DNA of 64,000 bases, taken from positions 992,001 through 1,056,000 of the forward strand of contig OZ242179.1 of assembly GCA_965205735.1 (NCBI GenBank). The letters are read 5' to 3'. The translations under genes and the position numbers were made by a program. The notes beneath the pieces were generated by a model that saw only the letters and a program-made list of their open reading frames with translations, did not search any database and was not told the DNA's origin. Positions 17,411 to 26,418 of the stretch are shown piece after piece. Origin of the DNA: VXNE01 sp965205735. GTDB taxonomy: Bacteria; Pseudomonadota; Gammaproteobacteria; Pseudomonadales; Azotimanducaceae. Numbering within the stretch: the first letter of the stretch is position 1; every line of letters starts with the position of its first letter.

Positions 17411-17626
17411 ATGGCGACACTGACTATTCGACTGGACGACGAATTCGACTCCGACTTGCGCCAATACTTGGCGCGAACCGGTCGCAGCAAGAGTGAATTC
17501 GCTCGCGACGCGCTCAAACGGCAACTGGCGATCGCTCGTTTCAAGGATATCCGAAGTCGGGTGGCACCTTTCGCCGAGGCTCAGGGCTGGCTCACCGATG
17601 AGGATGTCTTCAAAGACGTTTCCTGA
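17411..17626 (+). CDS. Ribbon-helix-helix antitoxin (CopG/ParD-like)
   Basis: 71 residues. MATLTIRLDDEFDSDLRQYL gives the DNA-contacting strand (T-I-R-L) and first helix; RTGRSKSEFARDALKRQL gives the second helix of a ribbon-helix-helix fold. The C-terminal 30 residues (EAQGWLTDEDVFKDVS) are the toxin-binding tail that normally occludes a PIN active site. It precedes a PIN-domain gene by 73 bp, forming a VapBC-like type II toxin-antitoxin pair. The tandem 14-bp repeat just upstream suggests autorepression. Confidence is high on fold and pairing, moderate on the precise family name. Confidence 0.88.
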   Translation: MATLTIRLDDEFDSDLRQYLARTGRSKSEFARDALKRQLAIARFKDIRSRVAPFAEAQGWLTDEDVFKDVS

Positions 17627-17699
17627 TCCGTTGTCCAAGACCCTTTCCCAAAGACCAGCTTGAAGTTGCTGCCTCAGATCTTTGGCGCGCGGTGAGCGC

Positions 17700-18113
17700 A
17701 TGAGGATTCTATTGGACACCAACGTTCTGGTAGCTGCGTTCGCGACGCGCGGCCTGTGCCAGGATGTGCTTCAGATCGTGCTCGCCGAACACCGACTCCT
17801 GGTGGGCCAAACGATTCTCGACGAGTTCGAACGCGTACTCCGGGACAAGCTTCGAATGCCGGTCAGACAGATCGAGGAGGTCGTTTCATTCGTCGTTGAG
17901 CAATCCGAGGTGATTTCACCTGCGGCGCCCGCCGCATGGCCGCAAAACGATCCCGATGATCGGTGGGTTGTCGCTGCGGCGCTCCACGGCTCTGCGGAGT
18001 CAATGGTTACGGGTGACAAGGATCTCCTGGAGGCAAGTTGCGGCGAGGAACTTCGGGTGGTCACACCGAGGGGGTTTTGGGACTTGCTCCACGACCAACA
18101 ATGTCCACAATGA
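17700..18113 (+). CDS. PIN-domain toxin, COG1569-type
   Basis: 137 residues from ATG at 17700, with GGTGAG upstream; an in-frame TTG at 17682 is less likely. PIN residues are present: D6 in MRILLDTNVLVAAF, the Glu in ILDEFERVL, the Asp of DPDDRWVVAAAL and the Asp of TGDKDLL, the four acidic positions that bind the catalytic metals of RNase toxins. It is expected to cleave RNA when released from the antitoxin encoded at 17411. This COG1569 type is common in free-living and marine bacteria. Nothing is missing from the fold. Confidence 0.9.
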   Translation: MRILLDTNVLVAAFATRGLCQDVLQIVLAEHRLLVGQTILDEFERVLRDKLRMPVRQIEEVVSFVVEQSEVISPAAPAAWPQNDPDDRWVVAAALHGSAESMVTGDKDLLEASCGEELRVVTPRGFWDLLHDQQCPQ

Positions 18114-18194
18114 AAGCTCAACCACTTCGCAATTCAGTGTTTCGTCGGTGACCAACGTCGATGTTATCGGCGCCGCAGTCCTGCTCAGATCAAG

Positions 18195-18881
18195 TTAGGT
18201 TTCGGTGCCCTGCTCCCGCTGCCGGCGCTGCAGGTCCCAGAGCAGTTCGTTGACCGAGGCGATGACCTCCGCGTGACGCTTCTGTGCATGGCGGATCACG
18301 CCGTTCTCGTCGAGGATGTAGATGCTCGGCCAGCCGGTGACGTTCCACTCGCTGGCGATGGGCCCTTTCGTCGCTTCCTCGCCGTGGCCGTCCCACCACA
18401 CGCGGTAGTCCAGCCCTTCCTCTTCCTTCGCTTCCAGTATGGTCTCGACTTCCTCATCGCTGTTGACGGACAGGATCACAACCGGGTCTTCCTCGTAAAG
18501 TTCCAGCATGAAACGCTGGTAGGGGTATTCGCGGCGGCAGGGTCCGCACCACTGGCCGCTGAAGTAAATGACCACGATGTTGTCCCGATAATCCTCCAAC
18601 GAGAACTCCACGCCGTCCAGGTCCTTGCCAGTGATGTTCGGGGCCGTTTTACCGGGAAGCAGGTTCTCCACCTGGAACCGGTTGCGCGTGATCATTTCCG
18701 CAGAGTCCGGATGCTGTGCCTCAACTTCCTCGAAGTAGGCGACTACGCGCGCGGTTTGCTCCTCCGTGAGACGGCCCTGCTGAAGACGGCCGCCGAATCG
18801 CCAGAAGTGGATCCCGGATTCTCTTTCGAAGTCCGCGACGGTCTCCGGCATGGTGAGCATGGCATCCAGGATATCGAGCAA
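18195..18881 (-). CDS. TlpA-like thioredoxin-fold protein, possible 5' frameshift
   Basis: 228 residues read from a TTG at 18881. Residues about 75-215 are a TlpA/ResA-like thioredoxin domain: GKTAPNITGKDLDGVEFSL, VVIYFSGQWCGPCRREYPY (CGPC active site) and cis-Pro region GWPSIYILDE. These proteins reduce disulfides, usually in the periplasm. No signal peptide is visible in this frame; in the next frame just upstream (about 18955-18905) VYWFPDIGEFDTGGEPFP reads like protein and would join smoothly to DDAVGQLLDIL, so a one-base frameshift near 18905 is plausible. It follows the STN receptor on the same strand, 156 bp downstream, past a hairpin. Confidence 0.75.
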   Translation of the reverse strand: MLDILDAMLTMPETVADFERESGIHFWRFGGRLQQGRLTEEQTARVVAYFEEVEAQHPDSAEMITRNRFQVENLLPGKTAPNITGKDLDGVEFSLEDYRDNIVVIYFSGQWCGPCRREYPYQRFMLELYEEDPVVILSVNSDEEVETILEAKEEEGLDYRVWWDGHGEEATKGPIASEWNVTGWPSIYILDENGVIRHAQKRHAEVIASVNELLWDLQRRQREQGTET

Positions 18882-18968
18882 CTGTCCGACGGCGTCGTCG
18901 GAAACGGCTCGCCGCCCGTATCGAATTCGCCGATGTCGGGAAACCAGTACACCTCAAGAGAGTTCCGC

Positions 18969-18995
18969 GCGCCGGAGGCCGTGTGTCTCCGGCGC
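18969..18995 (-). terminator. GC-rich hairpin between receptor and TlpA-like gene
   Basis: A perfect 9-bp stem, GCGCCGGAG with CTCCGGCGC, and a 9-base loop, located about 45 bp after the receptor stop on the minus strand. There is no U-run after it, so it may attenuate or stabilise the transcript rather than terminate it fully. Confidence 0.45.
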
Positions 18996-19037
18996 CGCGC
19001 GAAACCCGCTCTTGATCGCGTCCCGCCAGGGACCGCG

Positions 19038-22000
19038 CTAGAACTGCATCTTCAAACCCAGGGTAAAGGTACGGCCCCGGGGATCATCGAACTTGGCGTT
19101 AACTACGGCATCATTAAGGTAGTCGCCACCAACGGCACTGAACTCCCTATGCTCCGCAAGATCATCAAACAGGTTGGTAATCCGCAGGCTCAGGACCGAA
19201 TTGGACAACAGGCCGAACCGCTCGCCGAGTTGATATTGAGCGCTCAGATTCACGTACAGCGGTTCATCGTGCGTCACCTTGATTTTGTCCCCGGGGAGGT
19301 ACCATACCTCATAGGTTGTACTCACCGCAGATGTGTAAACAGCGCCCAGCCAGGCCGACCAGCGCTGATCGGCGGATTCGAACCCGACACTCAGCGTACT
19401 GCGGTATTCGGGCACCAAAGCCCAGATACGGCGAAAGGCTTCGACATCGCCGACATAATCGTATGGCTCACTGCCATCTCCGATGTCCTTGTAGAACGAG
19501 TCTGTCTGGGTTGTCAGCGCGTCGATGCTCCATCTACCCCAATCTGTTGACCAATCGTAGCGGACTTGAAGGTCCAGCCCTTCGTTGTTCCATGCGGCGG
19601 CGTTGACCGATCTGCGATCCGCGTAGTATGCGCCGTTGCCACTGGGATCAGGGAAAATGAAGGCATACGCTTCGGCCGGGTCCACGCCAACATAGTGAGG
19701 AACGTCACCGCGATTGCTTGCCCCGACAATCTTGTTCGTGTAGTCCACCGATCTCCAGGTCAGGTCTATCGACAGTCCCGGTATGGCCTCAGGCGTCAGT
19801 TCGACACCCGCCGAAATGCTCTCCCCTTCTTCAGGCAGCAGATTCGGGTTCCCTCCGAATACAAGGTGAGAGAAGTAGATGAACGACTCCCCAGGCGTCG
19901 TCGCCAACGAGCCGTCGGGATTCTGCCGTCTGGTCGGATCGCCGAGACAAACGCCCCCCGGCTCCAGTTCATCCCACTCTGGTTTTAGGTAATTGCAACG
20001 CCATTCCTGCCCGATAAAGAAATGATTGGGATCTTCCAACCCGTCCCGGGCGGTTGGGATGATGTACGAGGTCGAAAGGTTGGAATGCAGTCTGACCGAG
20101 CCGATCGGGCGCCAGACCGCGCCTATCGACCAGGTGGTGTCGGAATCATAATTGTCGTAGTCATCCCACCTTACCGCCGCGGACAGATCCAGCGATTCCA
20201 GAACAGGCGCCGCGAACTCGGCAAAGAGCCCGATGTTGTCATTTACGAATTCGTTGTCCCAAACGCCGAATCGGATCCCCAAACCTGGCTCCTCGGTCCA
20301 ATAACTGCCATCGTTGCTGTTGTGACCATAGGAATTCTGCTTGTTGTCGGTCTTCAACCCCGTCGAGCGCCAGGCAGCGCCCACCACGAACTGCGCATCG
20401 CCTCCCGGCAAGCTCAGCCAGGAGCCTGACAGCGTCGCTTCGGCCCAGTCGGTGGTATTGGTCCAACCGCTTGACAAATCCTGGCCCCAGAACTCCCTGA
20501 AGGCCCCCATTCCTATGAACTCAACATAGTCAGGACGGACGGATGCCAATTCCCACGCCCGATACTGATCCGCCAGATTGGGCGGTAATTCAGGATCGTA
20601 GGATGCATACAAGTTACCCGTGTGCCGATTGTCACTTCGATCATTGGTAGTGCCGGCGCCAAACGCCCACTCCATGCCCAACACGGAACCGGTCAGATCG
20701 AAATTCAAGCGAAAAACTTCCTGTGTTGCGATGGAGTCCCTATCGATCCCCGGCACCGACCAATACATGAACGCATTGTCACCGTCGGGCCCCGGAAAAA
20801 GGAAGTGGGCAAAGTCTGCGTCCCCCTGATCCGTCGTTGTGATGCGATCCATATAGTAGGCTTCCGCAGCCAGGCGCGTGGCGCCGAAATCATGATCGAA
20901 GCCCAGCATCGCGCTGATCCGGTCCTGCTCCGGCAAGAGCGACGCGTTGTCCATCGTCGACTCCTGCCCGGTCAAATCGCCGCGAAAAGATCTCACCTTG
21001 ATTGCAAGGGAGCCATCGGGTTGCAGTTCCGACAAATAGATATCCGCTACCCCGGGGGAACTGGTCGTTATGCCGGCTGGAAGTTGACTCGGCCGGTAGA
21101 GCGTTCCCTGGTACTCGTAGACGTTGCGTGAGCCCCGGATACAACCCTTCTTGCAATAGGCGTTCGAATCGTATTTGGCCGGGCGGTCCCTGCCGTAGAG
21201 GTGGCTGTGGCTGCTGGCCTGCACGTTGCCTCGCCACCGGGTTTCACCCCACAACCACGAACCGGAGAGCGTCAGCGCGCTCTCGTCGAATCCGCCCCGG
21301 CCCGGCACCGAGTGCATCACGTCCAGCTCGGCACCCTCATAGTCCTTGCGGGTAATGATGTTCACCACGCCGCCCACCGCATCGGAGCCATAGATGGCGG
21401 ACGCGCCATCCAGCATGATTTCCACCCGTTCAATGGAGGCGGTCGGGATACCGGAGATATCCGTTACCCCACCGGTGAGACCCGAGGAGCCGATCCTCTT
21501 TCCGTCCACCAGCACCAGGGTCGCGCCATCCCCCAGACCTCTCAAGTTGATCGCCGATGCGCCGCTCAAATTGATTGCACCATTGAAATGTTGCCCCCCG
21601 AGCCTTGCATAAGACGCGGTTGAACTCGCCGCCAGTTGATTTTGCGGCAGCGCCCGCAACGCCTTGTCGAGGCTGACTTCGCCCGTGGACCGAAGCATGC
21701 CTTCATCCATAGTCACCAGGTTGGCCGCGATCTGGCTGGGCGTGCGTTCCAGACGCGTTCCGGTGACGACGATTTCCTCGACGGCGTCCTCAGGCTCGGC
21801 ATCCGCGGTTTCGGCGGTGGCGCCGTCGTTGTCCTCGTCCGGCTCGGGTTGACTCGATGTGGACTGTTCCTCCTGGTGGCGAACCTGCGCCAGAAGGATC
21901 GGCTCGGACGCGGGCCGGGAGTCCTCCGTCAAGTTGCCTGACCGCGCTTTGCCGGTGGAAGCCGCAGCACGGATCACGACAGTCTCTTCATTGACGAACT

Positions 22001-22277
22001 GGTACTCGAGACCGGTGCCTCTCACCAACGCATCGAGCGCGGCTCGCGGCTCGTCGACACTCGCGACTCCCTGGGATACCTTGCCTTGCGCCAACTCGGC
22101 CGCGTAGCCAATCTGCAGTCCTGTCTGCTGCGAGAAGTCAAGCAGGGCGAGCGAAAGCGCCTGCTCCTTGATCGTCAGTGACGCGTCGTTGGTGCCTGCC
22201 TCGGCAACGGCCGATTGCGCGCCGAACAGGCAGACGATCGCAGCGACGGAAACGAAACGGGAACACGGAAAGTTCAT
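19038..22277 (-). CDS. TonB-dependent receptor with STN signalling domain
   Basis: 1079 residues. A signal peptide (MNFPCSRFVSVAAIVCLFG) is followed by an STN (secretin/TonB N-terminal) domain at about residues 34-95 (LALLDFSQQTGLQIGYAAEL, ALDALVRGTGLEYQF). An unusually long acidic linker (EPDEDNDGATAETADAEP) leads to the TonB box EEIVVTGTRL near residue 168. The plug is complete (LPQNQLAASS, LRGLGDGATLVLVDGKRIG, VEIMLDGASAIYGSDAVGG) and the 22-strand barrel ends in TFTLGLKMQF. STN receptors signal through a FecR-type anti-sigma factor, and exactly such a pair lies upstream (22375-24088). The ligand is unknown; an iron chelate is only one possibility for this superfamily. Confidence 0.93.
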   Translation of the reverse strand: MNFPCSRFVSVAAIVCLFGAQSAVAEAGTNDASLTIKEQALSLALLDFSQQTGLQIGYAAELAQGKVSQGVASVDEPRAALDALVRGTGLEYQFVNEETVVIRAAASTGKARSGNLTEDSRPASEPILLAQVRHQEEQSTSSQPEPDEDNDGATAETADAEPEDAVEEIVVTGTRLERTPSQIAANLVTMDEGMLRSTGEVSLDKALRALPQNQLAASSTASYARLGGQHFNGAINLSGASAINLRGLGDGATLVLVDGKRIGSSGLTGGVTDISGIPTASIERVEIMLDGASAIYGSDAVGGVVNIITRKDYEGAELDVMHSVPGRGGFDESALTLSGSWLWGETRWRGNVQASSHSHLYGRDRPAKYDSNAYCKKGCIRGSRNVYEYQGTLYRPSQLPAGITTSSPGVADIYLSELQPDGSLAIKVRSFRGDLTGQESTMDNASLLPEQDRISAMLGFDHDFGATRLAAEAYYMDRITTTDQGDADFAHFLFPGPDGDNAFMYWSVPGIDRDSIATQEVFRLNFDLTGSVLGMEWAFGAGTTNDRSDNRHTGNLYASYDPELPPNLADQYRAWELASVRPDYVEFIGMGAFREFWGQDLSSGWTNTTDWAEATLSGSWLSLPGGDAQFVVGAAWRSTGLKTDNKQNSYGHNSNDGSYWTEEPGLGIRFGVWDNEFVNDNIGLFAEFAAPVLESLDLSAAVRWDDYDNYDSDTTWSIGAVWRPIGSVRLHSNLSTSYIIPTARDGLEDPNHFFIGQEWRCNYLKPEWDELEPGGVCLGDPTRRQNPDGSLATTPGESFIYFSHLVFGGNPNLLPEEGESISAGVELTPEAIPGLSIDLTWRSVDYTNKIVGASNRGDVPHYVGVDPAEAYAFIFPDPSGNGAYYADRRSVNAAAWNNEGLDLQVRYDWSTDWGRWSIDALTTQTDSFYKDIGDGSEPYDYVGDVEAFRRIWALVPEYRSTLSVGFESADQRWSAWLGAVYTSAVSTTYEVWYLPGDKIKVTHDEPLYVNLSAQYQLGERFGLLSNSVLSLRITNLFDDLAEHREFSAVGGDYLNDAVVNAKFDDPRGRTFTLGLKMQF

Positions 22278-22374
22278 GCTGAGGCCCTCTCAACTGATTA
22301 CGGGAAACGTCCCTTGGATACCAAGAGGCGAAGTTCGCGATTTTTGCTACCCGACTCTCGGGTTTCGTTGCCGA

Positions 22375-23502
22375 TCAATCGGCTTCGCGGGGAAAATGCA
22401 GCACGATGGTGCCGTCCGCACGCCGCACGGCTTCAACCAGATCGGCGGTGGACAGAAACAACGCAAAAGATTCGGGGTCATCCGCGTCGAAGGATCCGCT
22501 GATCGACCTATCGGCCAATTCGGAATCCCCGATTTCAATCTGACGGTCGCCGTACAGGTTGAACTCCGCGACAACGTCGGCAAGCGCCCGCGACTCGAAA
22601 ATCAGACGGCGCTGGCGCCAAGCGGTTGTGTTTTCGGTGTTCGCGTCAAGAACAACCACTTCGTGCGATTGCTCATCTACCCGCGCCTGTTCGCCCGCGT
22701 CAAGGCGAACCATCCCGTCCCGGTCCCGCAATCCCCCAGGAACGGCTGCATCTCCGGCCAACGTCACCGCGACATCTGCGGACTGCAGGGCAGGCGATCC
22801 GGACCCGTCACGGGCATCGATCAACCGCACGTCGACCGTTCCCTCGATCACCGTGACGTTGGTAGCCTCACCACGTCGGCGCACATTGAAGACCGTGCCC
22901 ACCGCGCGAATCACGGCTAGGTCGGTCAGGACGCGAAACGGGCGATCCGCATCCTCCCGGACCTCGAAGAGCACTTCGCCAGTCAGCAGCCTGACCGTCC
23001 GATCGGTTTCGGTGTAGTCAACCTCTATCGACGATTGCGTGTTCAGGACCACCACCGACCCGTCCGACAGTGGAAACGCGGCCTGCTCCCCCACTCCCGT
23101 GGTATGGACCAAGGGACCGGAGGTCAGGGCGAACCAGATCCCGGCCAGGCCCATGATCGCGACCGAGGCGGCGGCCGTCCAGACGGCGCGGCGACCTCTC
23201 CGACCGGTGGCGTCACGAGGCTCCTTGCCGATGACCGGGCGCGTCGTATGGATTGCCACGACGTTGTGTTGATCGCCACACTCCCGCGCCAGTGCGACCA
23301 ACGCATCCATATCCATGCCCGACGCCGACTCGCGAATCTCGCGGGAAACCGCAGCCACCGACAGATATTCGAGCACATGCTCCGCCGAAGCCGCGAGCCA
23401 GGACGCAAACTCCTCGCGATCGGCGCCGGAGAATTCGGGCGCCTGGACACGCACGAACCATAGCGCGGCCTCATCGGTGATTCGATCAAGACGGCTACTC
23501 AT
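22375..23502 (-). CDS. FecR-family anti-sigma factor
   Basis: 375 residues from ATG at 23502 (MSSRLDRITDEAALWF). The N-terminal DUF4880 segment (EFSGADREEFASWLAASAEH) is the cytoplasmic sigma-binding part. The single membrane helix is VWTAAASVAIMGLAGIWFAL. The periplasmic FecR domain follows (AAFPLSDGSVVVLNTQSSIE, VRLLTGEVLFEV, LAVIRAVGTVFNVR), and the end carries a small STN-like segment (LADVVAEFNLYGDRQIEI). It receives the ligand signal from the receptor's STN domain and releases the sigma factor. Its start overlaps the sigma stop by eight bases, so the two are translationally coupled; 97 bp separate it from the receptor gene. Confidence 0.92.
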   Translation of the reverse strand: MSSRLDRITDEAALWFVRVQAPEFSGADREEFASWLAASAEHVLEYLSVAAVSREIRESASGMDMDALVALARECGDQHNVVAIHTTRPVIGKEPRDATGRRGRRAVWTAAASVAIMGLAGIWFALTSGPLVHTTGVGEQAAFPLSDGSVVVLNTQSSIEVDYTETDRTVRLLTGEVLFEVREDADRPFRVLTDLAVIRAVGTVFNVRRRGEATNVTVIEGTVDVRLIDARDGSGSPALQSADVAVTLAGDAAVPGGLRDRDGMVRLDAGEQARVDEQSHEVVVLDANTENTTAWRQRRLIFESRALADVVAEFNLYGDRQIEIGDSELADRSISGSFDADDPESFALFLSTADLVEAVRRADGTIVLHFPREAD

Positions 23503-24088
23503 GGGACCCTTCGCGCTCCTGTTCCGCGATTCTTCGCAGTCGCTTCCGGCAGTGCGCAATGCCGCTTGCCAAGTACTTCTGCACCATTTGCCTGGACACG
23601 TTGATGCGTTCCGCGATTTCAGCCTGGGTCAGATCTTCGTGCCAGCGCAGCAACAGTGCTGCCTGGCACTTCGGCGACAATTCCGCCATTGCCCGCTCGA
23701 CCAGTTCCCGGCGGCGCGCGAGCAGCGCCTGGTCAAAGGGCGACGGGTCTCCGGACTGCAGTTGATCGACGTCAATGTCGGCGAAATCGTTCGGGCCATG
23801 TCCGGCATAGAGTTCGTGGACGAGGTTGCGGGCGACGCGGTAGAGGTAGGCTTCGGGGTGCCGGATCAGATCCGAGCGCTTCACACGCAGGATGCGCAAA
23901 TATGCTTCTTGCGCCAGTTCCGCCGCATCGTTCTGGTTTGCCAGGCGCTTTCGTAGATACGCCTCCAGCCGATCATGATGATCGGCAAACAAATGTGCGA
24001 CGTTGGCCTTGGCCTGCGCCTCGGCTTTACTCGGCTTCACGGTACCGCCCTGGATGGCACTCCAACAACTATGACGCGAAACGGCCAA
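23495..24088 (-). CDS. ECF RNA polymerase sigma factor, FecI-like
   Basis: 197 residues as read from 24088; a GTG at 24040 (VKPSKAEAQ) is an equally plausible start and would give 181. Region 2 (LFADHHDRLEAYLRKRLAN, DAAELAQEAYLRIL, PEAYLYRVARNLVHEL) and region 4 (AMAELSPKCQAALLLRWHE, LTQAEIAERINVSRQMVQKY) are both intact. It should direct transcription of the receptor gene and perhaps the TlpA-like gene in response to ligand binding. It is the promoter-proximal gene of the sigma, anti-sigma, STN-receptor series. Confidence 0.92.
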   Translation of the reverse strand: MAVSRHSCWSAIQGGTVKPSKAEAQAKANVAHLFADHHDRLEAYLRKRLANQNDAAELAQEAYLRILRVKRSDLIRHPEAYLYRVARNLVHELYAGHGPNDFADIDVDQLQSGDPSPFDQALLARRRELVERAMAELSPKCQAALLLRWHEDLTQAEIAERINVSRQMVQKYLASGIAHCRKRLRRIAEQEREGSHE

Positions 24089-24174
24089 AAAATGCCACCC
24101 TGTCGTCCGCGTTGTCCACAGCGGAGAAGGTCATTCGCACGGCAACCTGCGGATTTGGGCACGGAACACGCGTT

Positions 24175-24939
24175 CTATCCGCCGGCAGGCATGCGCCAGA
24201 AAACGCGGTCGGCCGTGAGCTCGCGATCCAATGTCGCTGCCGTCGGCGCGCCGCTCAATTCAAATTCCGACAGAACGGTCTGTCCCTCGAGTCGCACGGC
24301 AGCAGAAGCTTCGGATCTTTTGGATCCCTCCTTCCCGAAATAGGCTGATCTGTACGCGTCGCCACCACCAAGGTATGCAACATGGGTTTCCCGGCCATAC
24401 GGGTCGCCGGTCGGCCTGGCCTCTATGGCGATTCGGCCGTTGGGGAACTGCAGTTCGATCGACACGACTATTTCGCCGTTTTCTTCGGCGATTCTGAAGT
24501 CCTGCCGCGCCTCGATTACCGGGTATCCGAGACTCGCGAGCAACGTTTGCGCCGGCCCGTTCGCGGCGGCCCGTCGCAAGGCAAACCAGCCGGCCGGGGG
24601 AATCCGGGTCAGCACGATCCGGCTGCTGTCGCCCGACACCGGAACAGCGCTGTAAGCATAGGCAAGCGGTTGCGCATCGGAGCCTCCAGAAGGCTCGGGC
24701 ACACAATGCAGCACATGGAGTTGCACGCGTCCGGTGCCGTCCGACTGTCGGATCCTGAGTCCCTCTCCAAGCCTCGCCTGAAGACGCTCCGGCGCCACGG
24801 CCCATTCCACGACCAGCCGGTCACAGGGCCCGGCGAGGCGCGAGTCAAGCGCATTGACACTGGAATCGCGGGTCGTGCCGCAACCCGCGGCGGCGAGGAC
24901 GGCCGAGCAGTACAGGCACACGATACTGGAGATCTTCAC
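24175..24939 (-). CDS. Putative lipoprotein of unknown function
   Basis: 254 residues. The N-terminus MKISSIVCLYCSAVLAAAGC is a lipoprotein signal with lipobox LAAAGC, so a mature lipid-anchored protein beginning at Cys20 is expected. The body is beta-rich (LVVEWAVAPERLQARLGEGL, QLHVLHCVPEPSG, EIVVSIELQFPNGRIAIEA) and reminiscent of acetoacetate decarboxylase-like folds, but this is a weak visual impression and I assign no function. It is 86 bp upstream of the sigma gene on the same strand, so it may or may not belong to that regulon. Confidence 0.7.
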   Translation of the reverse strand: MKISSIVCLYCSAVLAAAGCGTTRDSSVNALDSRLAGPCDRLVVEWAVAPERLQARLGEGLRIRQSDGTGRVQLHVLHCVPEPSGGSDAQPLAYAYSAVPVSGDSSRIVLTRIPPAGWFALRRAAANGPAQTLLASLGYPVIEARQDFRIAEENGEIVVSIELQFPNGRIAIEARPTGDPYGRETHVAYLGGGDAYRSAYFGKEGSKRSEASAAVRLEGQTVLSEFELSGAPTAATLDRELTADRVFWRMPAGG

Positions 24940-24962
24940 GTTCCGTATCTTATGCCATGACC

Positions 24963-25040
24963 ATGATCGAGCGCGCGGGTTGTCATGCGGATTTCATGAT
25001 CACGGGGGACAGGTGCGAGAGTTGCGGAAAGAAGCTTTAG
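24963..25040 (+). other. Possible zinc-ribbon mini-ORF or gene remnant
   Basis: A 25-residue frame ending GDRCESCGKKL, with CxxC and an upstream Cys-His (AGCHADFM). It resembles the zinc-ribbon tail of a larger protein. It may be a relic; there is no ribosome site. It lies in the 190-bp divergent gap between the lipoprotein and the GFA-like gene. Confidence 0.2.
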
Positions 25041-25129
25041 ATCGTCACGCCAAGGGTTTTGGGGTCTGCTGCATGATCAGTAGTGCTCTGTATGACAGCC
25101 CAGGCACACCGTGATACGGTGCCGGCGCC

Positions 25130-25759
25130 ATGGAGACGTTTGACATACCCGTTCGGTGCGAATGCGCCTCGGTGCGCGGGACCTTGCGCGAGGTTTCGCC
25201 GTCCCGCGTCACGCGGGCGGTCTGCTATTGCAACGATTGCCAGGCTTTCGCGCACCATGTTGGCCACGCGGAAACCGTGCTGGACGATTATGGCGGCACG
25301 TCGATCTTCCAGGTCTCCCCCAGCCGCCTGACGATCACCGAAGGCGCGCAGCATCTCGCGTGCGTTCGTCTGACGGACGGCAACCTGCTGCGCTGGTATG
25401 CCGCTTGCTGCGGGACGCCCATCGGCAATACTCCCGGCTCGTACAAATTTCACTTCCTGGGTTTGATCCACGTTTGCCTGGATCTCGCCGCGCTTGAGGT
25501 GCCTGTAAACAAGGCGCTTGGTCCCGTGACGGCGCGCGCATTCCGAAAGTTCGCTACCGGCGACAAGAGCGTCGTGATATCCATGCCTGGAACGGTCTTG
25601 CCTTCGTTGATCGGCGGTATGCGTCGAATGCTCGGCGCGCTCTTGACCGGCGCCTACAAGTCGACGCCATTTTTCGATGATTTCGGGATGCCTGTCTCGG
25701 CACCTCGCCGCCTGACCCAGGAGGAGCGCTCCAATCTGCCGCCGTACGCGAACGCCTAA
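25130..25759 (+). CDS. GFA/DUF6151-type zinc-binding protein
   Basis: 209 residues from ATG at 25130. Cysteine pattern: CEC near residue 10, CYCNDC around residue 32, and AACCGTPIGN near residue 92, the arrangement of GFA-like (glutathione-dependent formaldehyde-activating) folds and specifically of the DUF6151 variant. GFA-type proteins bind zinc and in some cases glutathione adducts. The C-terminal half (ALGPVTARAFRKFATG, FFDDFGMPV) is family-specific. The gene is convergent with the glutathione S-transferase, with a four-base overlap of their ends. A link to glutathione chemistry is suggestive only. Confidence 0.75.
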   Translation: METFDIPVRCECASVRGTLREVSPSRVTRAVCYCNDCQAFAHHVGHAETVLDDYGGTSIFQVSPSRLTITEGAQHLACVRLTDGNLLRWYAACCGTPIGNTPGSYKFHFLGLIHVCLDLAALEVPVNKALGPVTARAFRKFATGDKSVVISMPGTVLPSLIGGMRRMLGALLTGAYKSTPFFDDFGMPVSAPRRLTQEERSNLPPYANA

Positions 25760-26418
25760 CGCCTTGCCCGCGGTCCACCTCGAGCGCTGCCGGGACCCCC
25801 CGTCCCACGCGTCCGCCGACTTCGCCAGCCCAATTCCAGCGCCCACGCCGACCGATAGGCCGGGCGTTCGTTACACCGCTCCACGTAACGTTGCAGCACG
25901 CGCGACTCGGGCAACACGCCCAACGCTCTCATGATGATGACGCTGCCGCCAACCAGGACATCCGCAGCGGTGAATTGGTCCCCGACCAGCCACGGGCCAG
26001 GCTCCAGGCCTTTCTCCAGCGCATTGATCATCAAATCGAAATCGCCCCACCCGTTGCCCCTGGGGTTTGTCTCGAATCCGCCGATTTTCTCGCTCACAGC
26101 GGGCTCGATGGATCCCGGCCCATAGGTCATCCAGAACAGGTATGTGCCGCGACGCGGATCGTCGAACTCGGGAGCGAGCGTTCCCATCGAGTACCGGTCC
26201 GCCAGATAGATGCCGATCGCGGCGGCGTCCGCCATCCTTACGTCGCCATCCTCAAGCGCCGGCACCTTGAGCATCGGGCTTGCGGCGATGAATCCCGGAT
26301 CCTGTTTGGCGGCAGGATCGCCCAGGTCGATGTACACGCGCTCATAGGCCAAGCCCGCCTCTTCCAGCATCCAGACCACGCGCGACGCCCGCGTACGTGG
26401 GCACCAGTAGAGCTTCAA
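25756..26418 (-). CDS. Glutathione S-transferase family protein
   Basis: 220 residues if started at TTG 26418, preceded by GGTGG; this places LKLYWCPRTRASRVVWMLEE, the beta1-alpha1 of a GST thioredoxin fold, right at the N-terminus where the family expects it. The N-terminal domain ends near VPALEDGDVRMADAAAIGIYLADRY (cis-Pro and glutathione-binding ADAAA) and the helical C-terminal domain follows (WLVGDQFTAADVLVGG). A continuous frame reaches back to 26718, but this 100-residue extension is unlike GSTs and reads like the start of a lipoprotein (ACHLAGCGEP). The C-terminus is Arg/Gly-rich. Conjugation or reduction of an electrophile with glutathione is expected. Confidence 0.82.
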   Translation of the reverse strand: MKLYWCPRTRASRVVWMLEEAGLAYERVYIDLGDPAAKQDPGFIAASPMLKVPALEDGDVRMADAAAIGIYLADRYSMGTLAPEFDDPRRGTYLFWMTYGPGSIEPAVSEKIGGFETNPRGNGWGDFDLMINALEKGLEPGPWLVGDQFTAADVLVGGSVIIMRALGVLPESRVLQRYVERCNERPAYRSAWALELGWRSRRTRGTGGPGSARGGPRARR

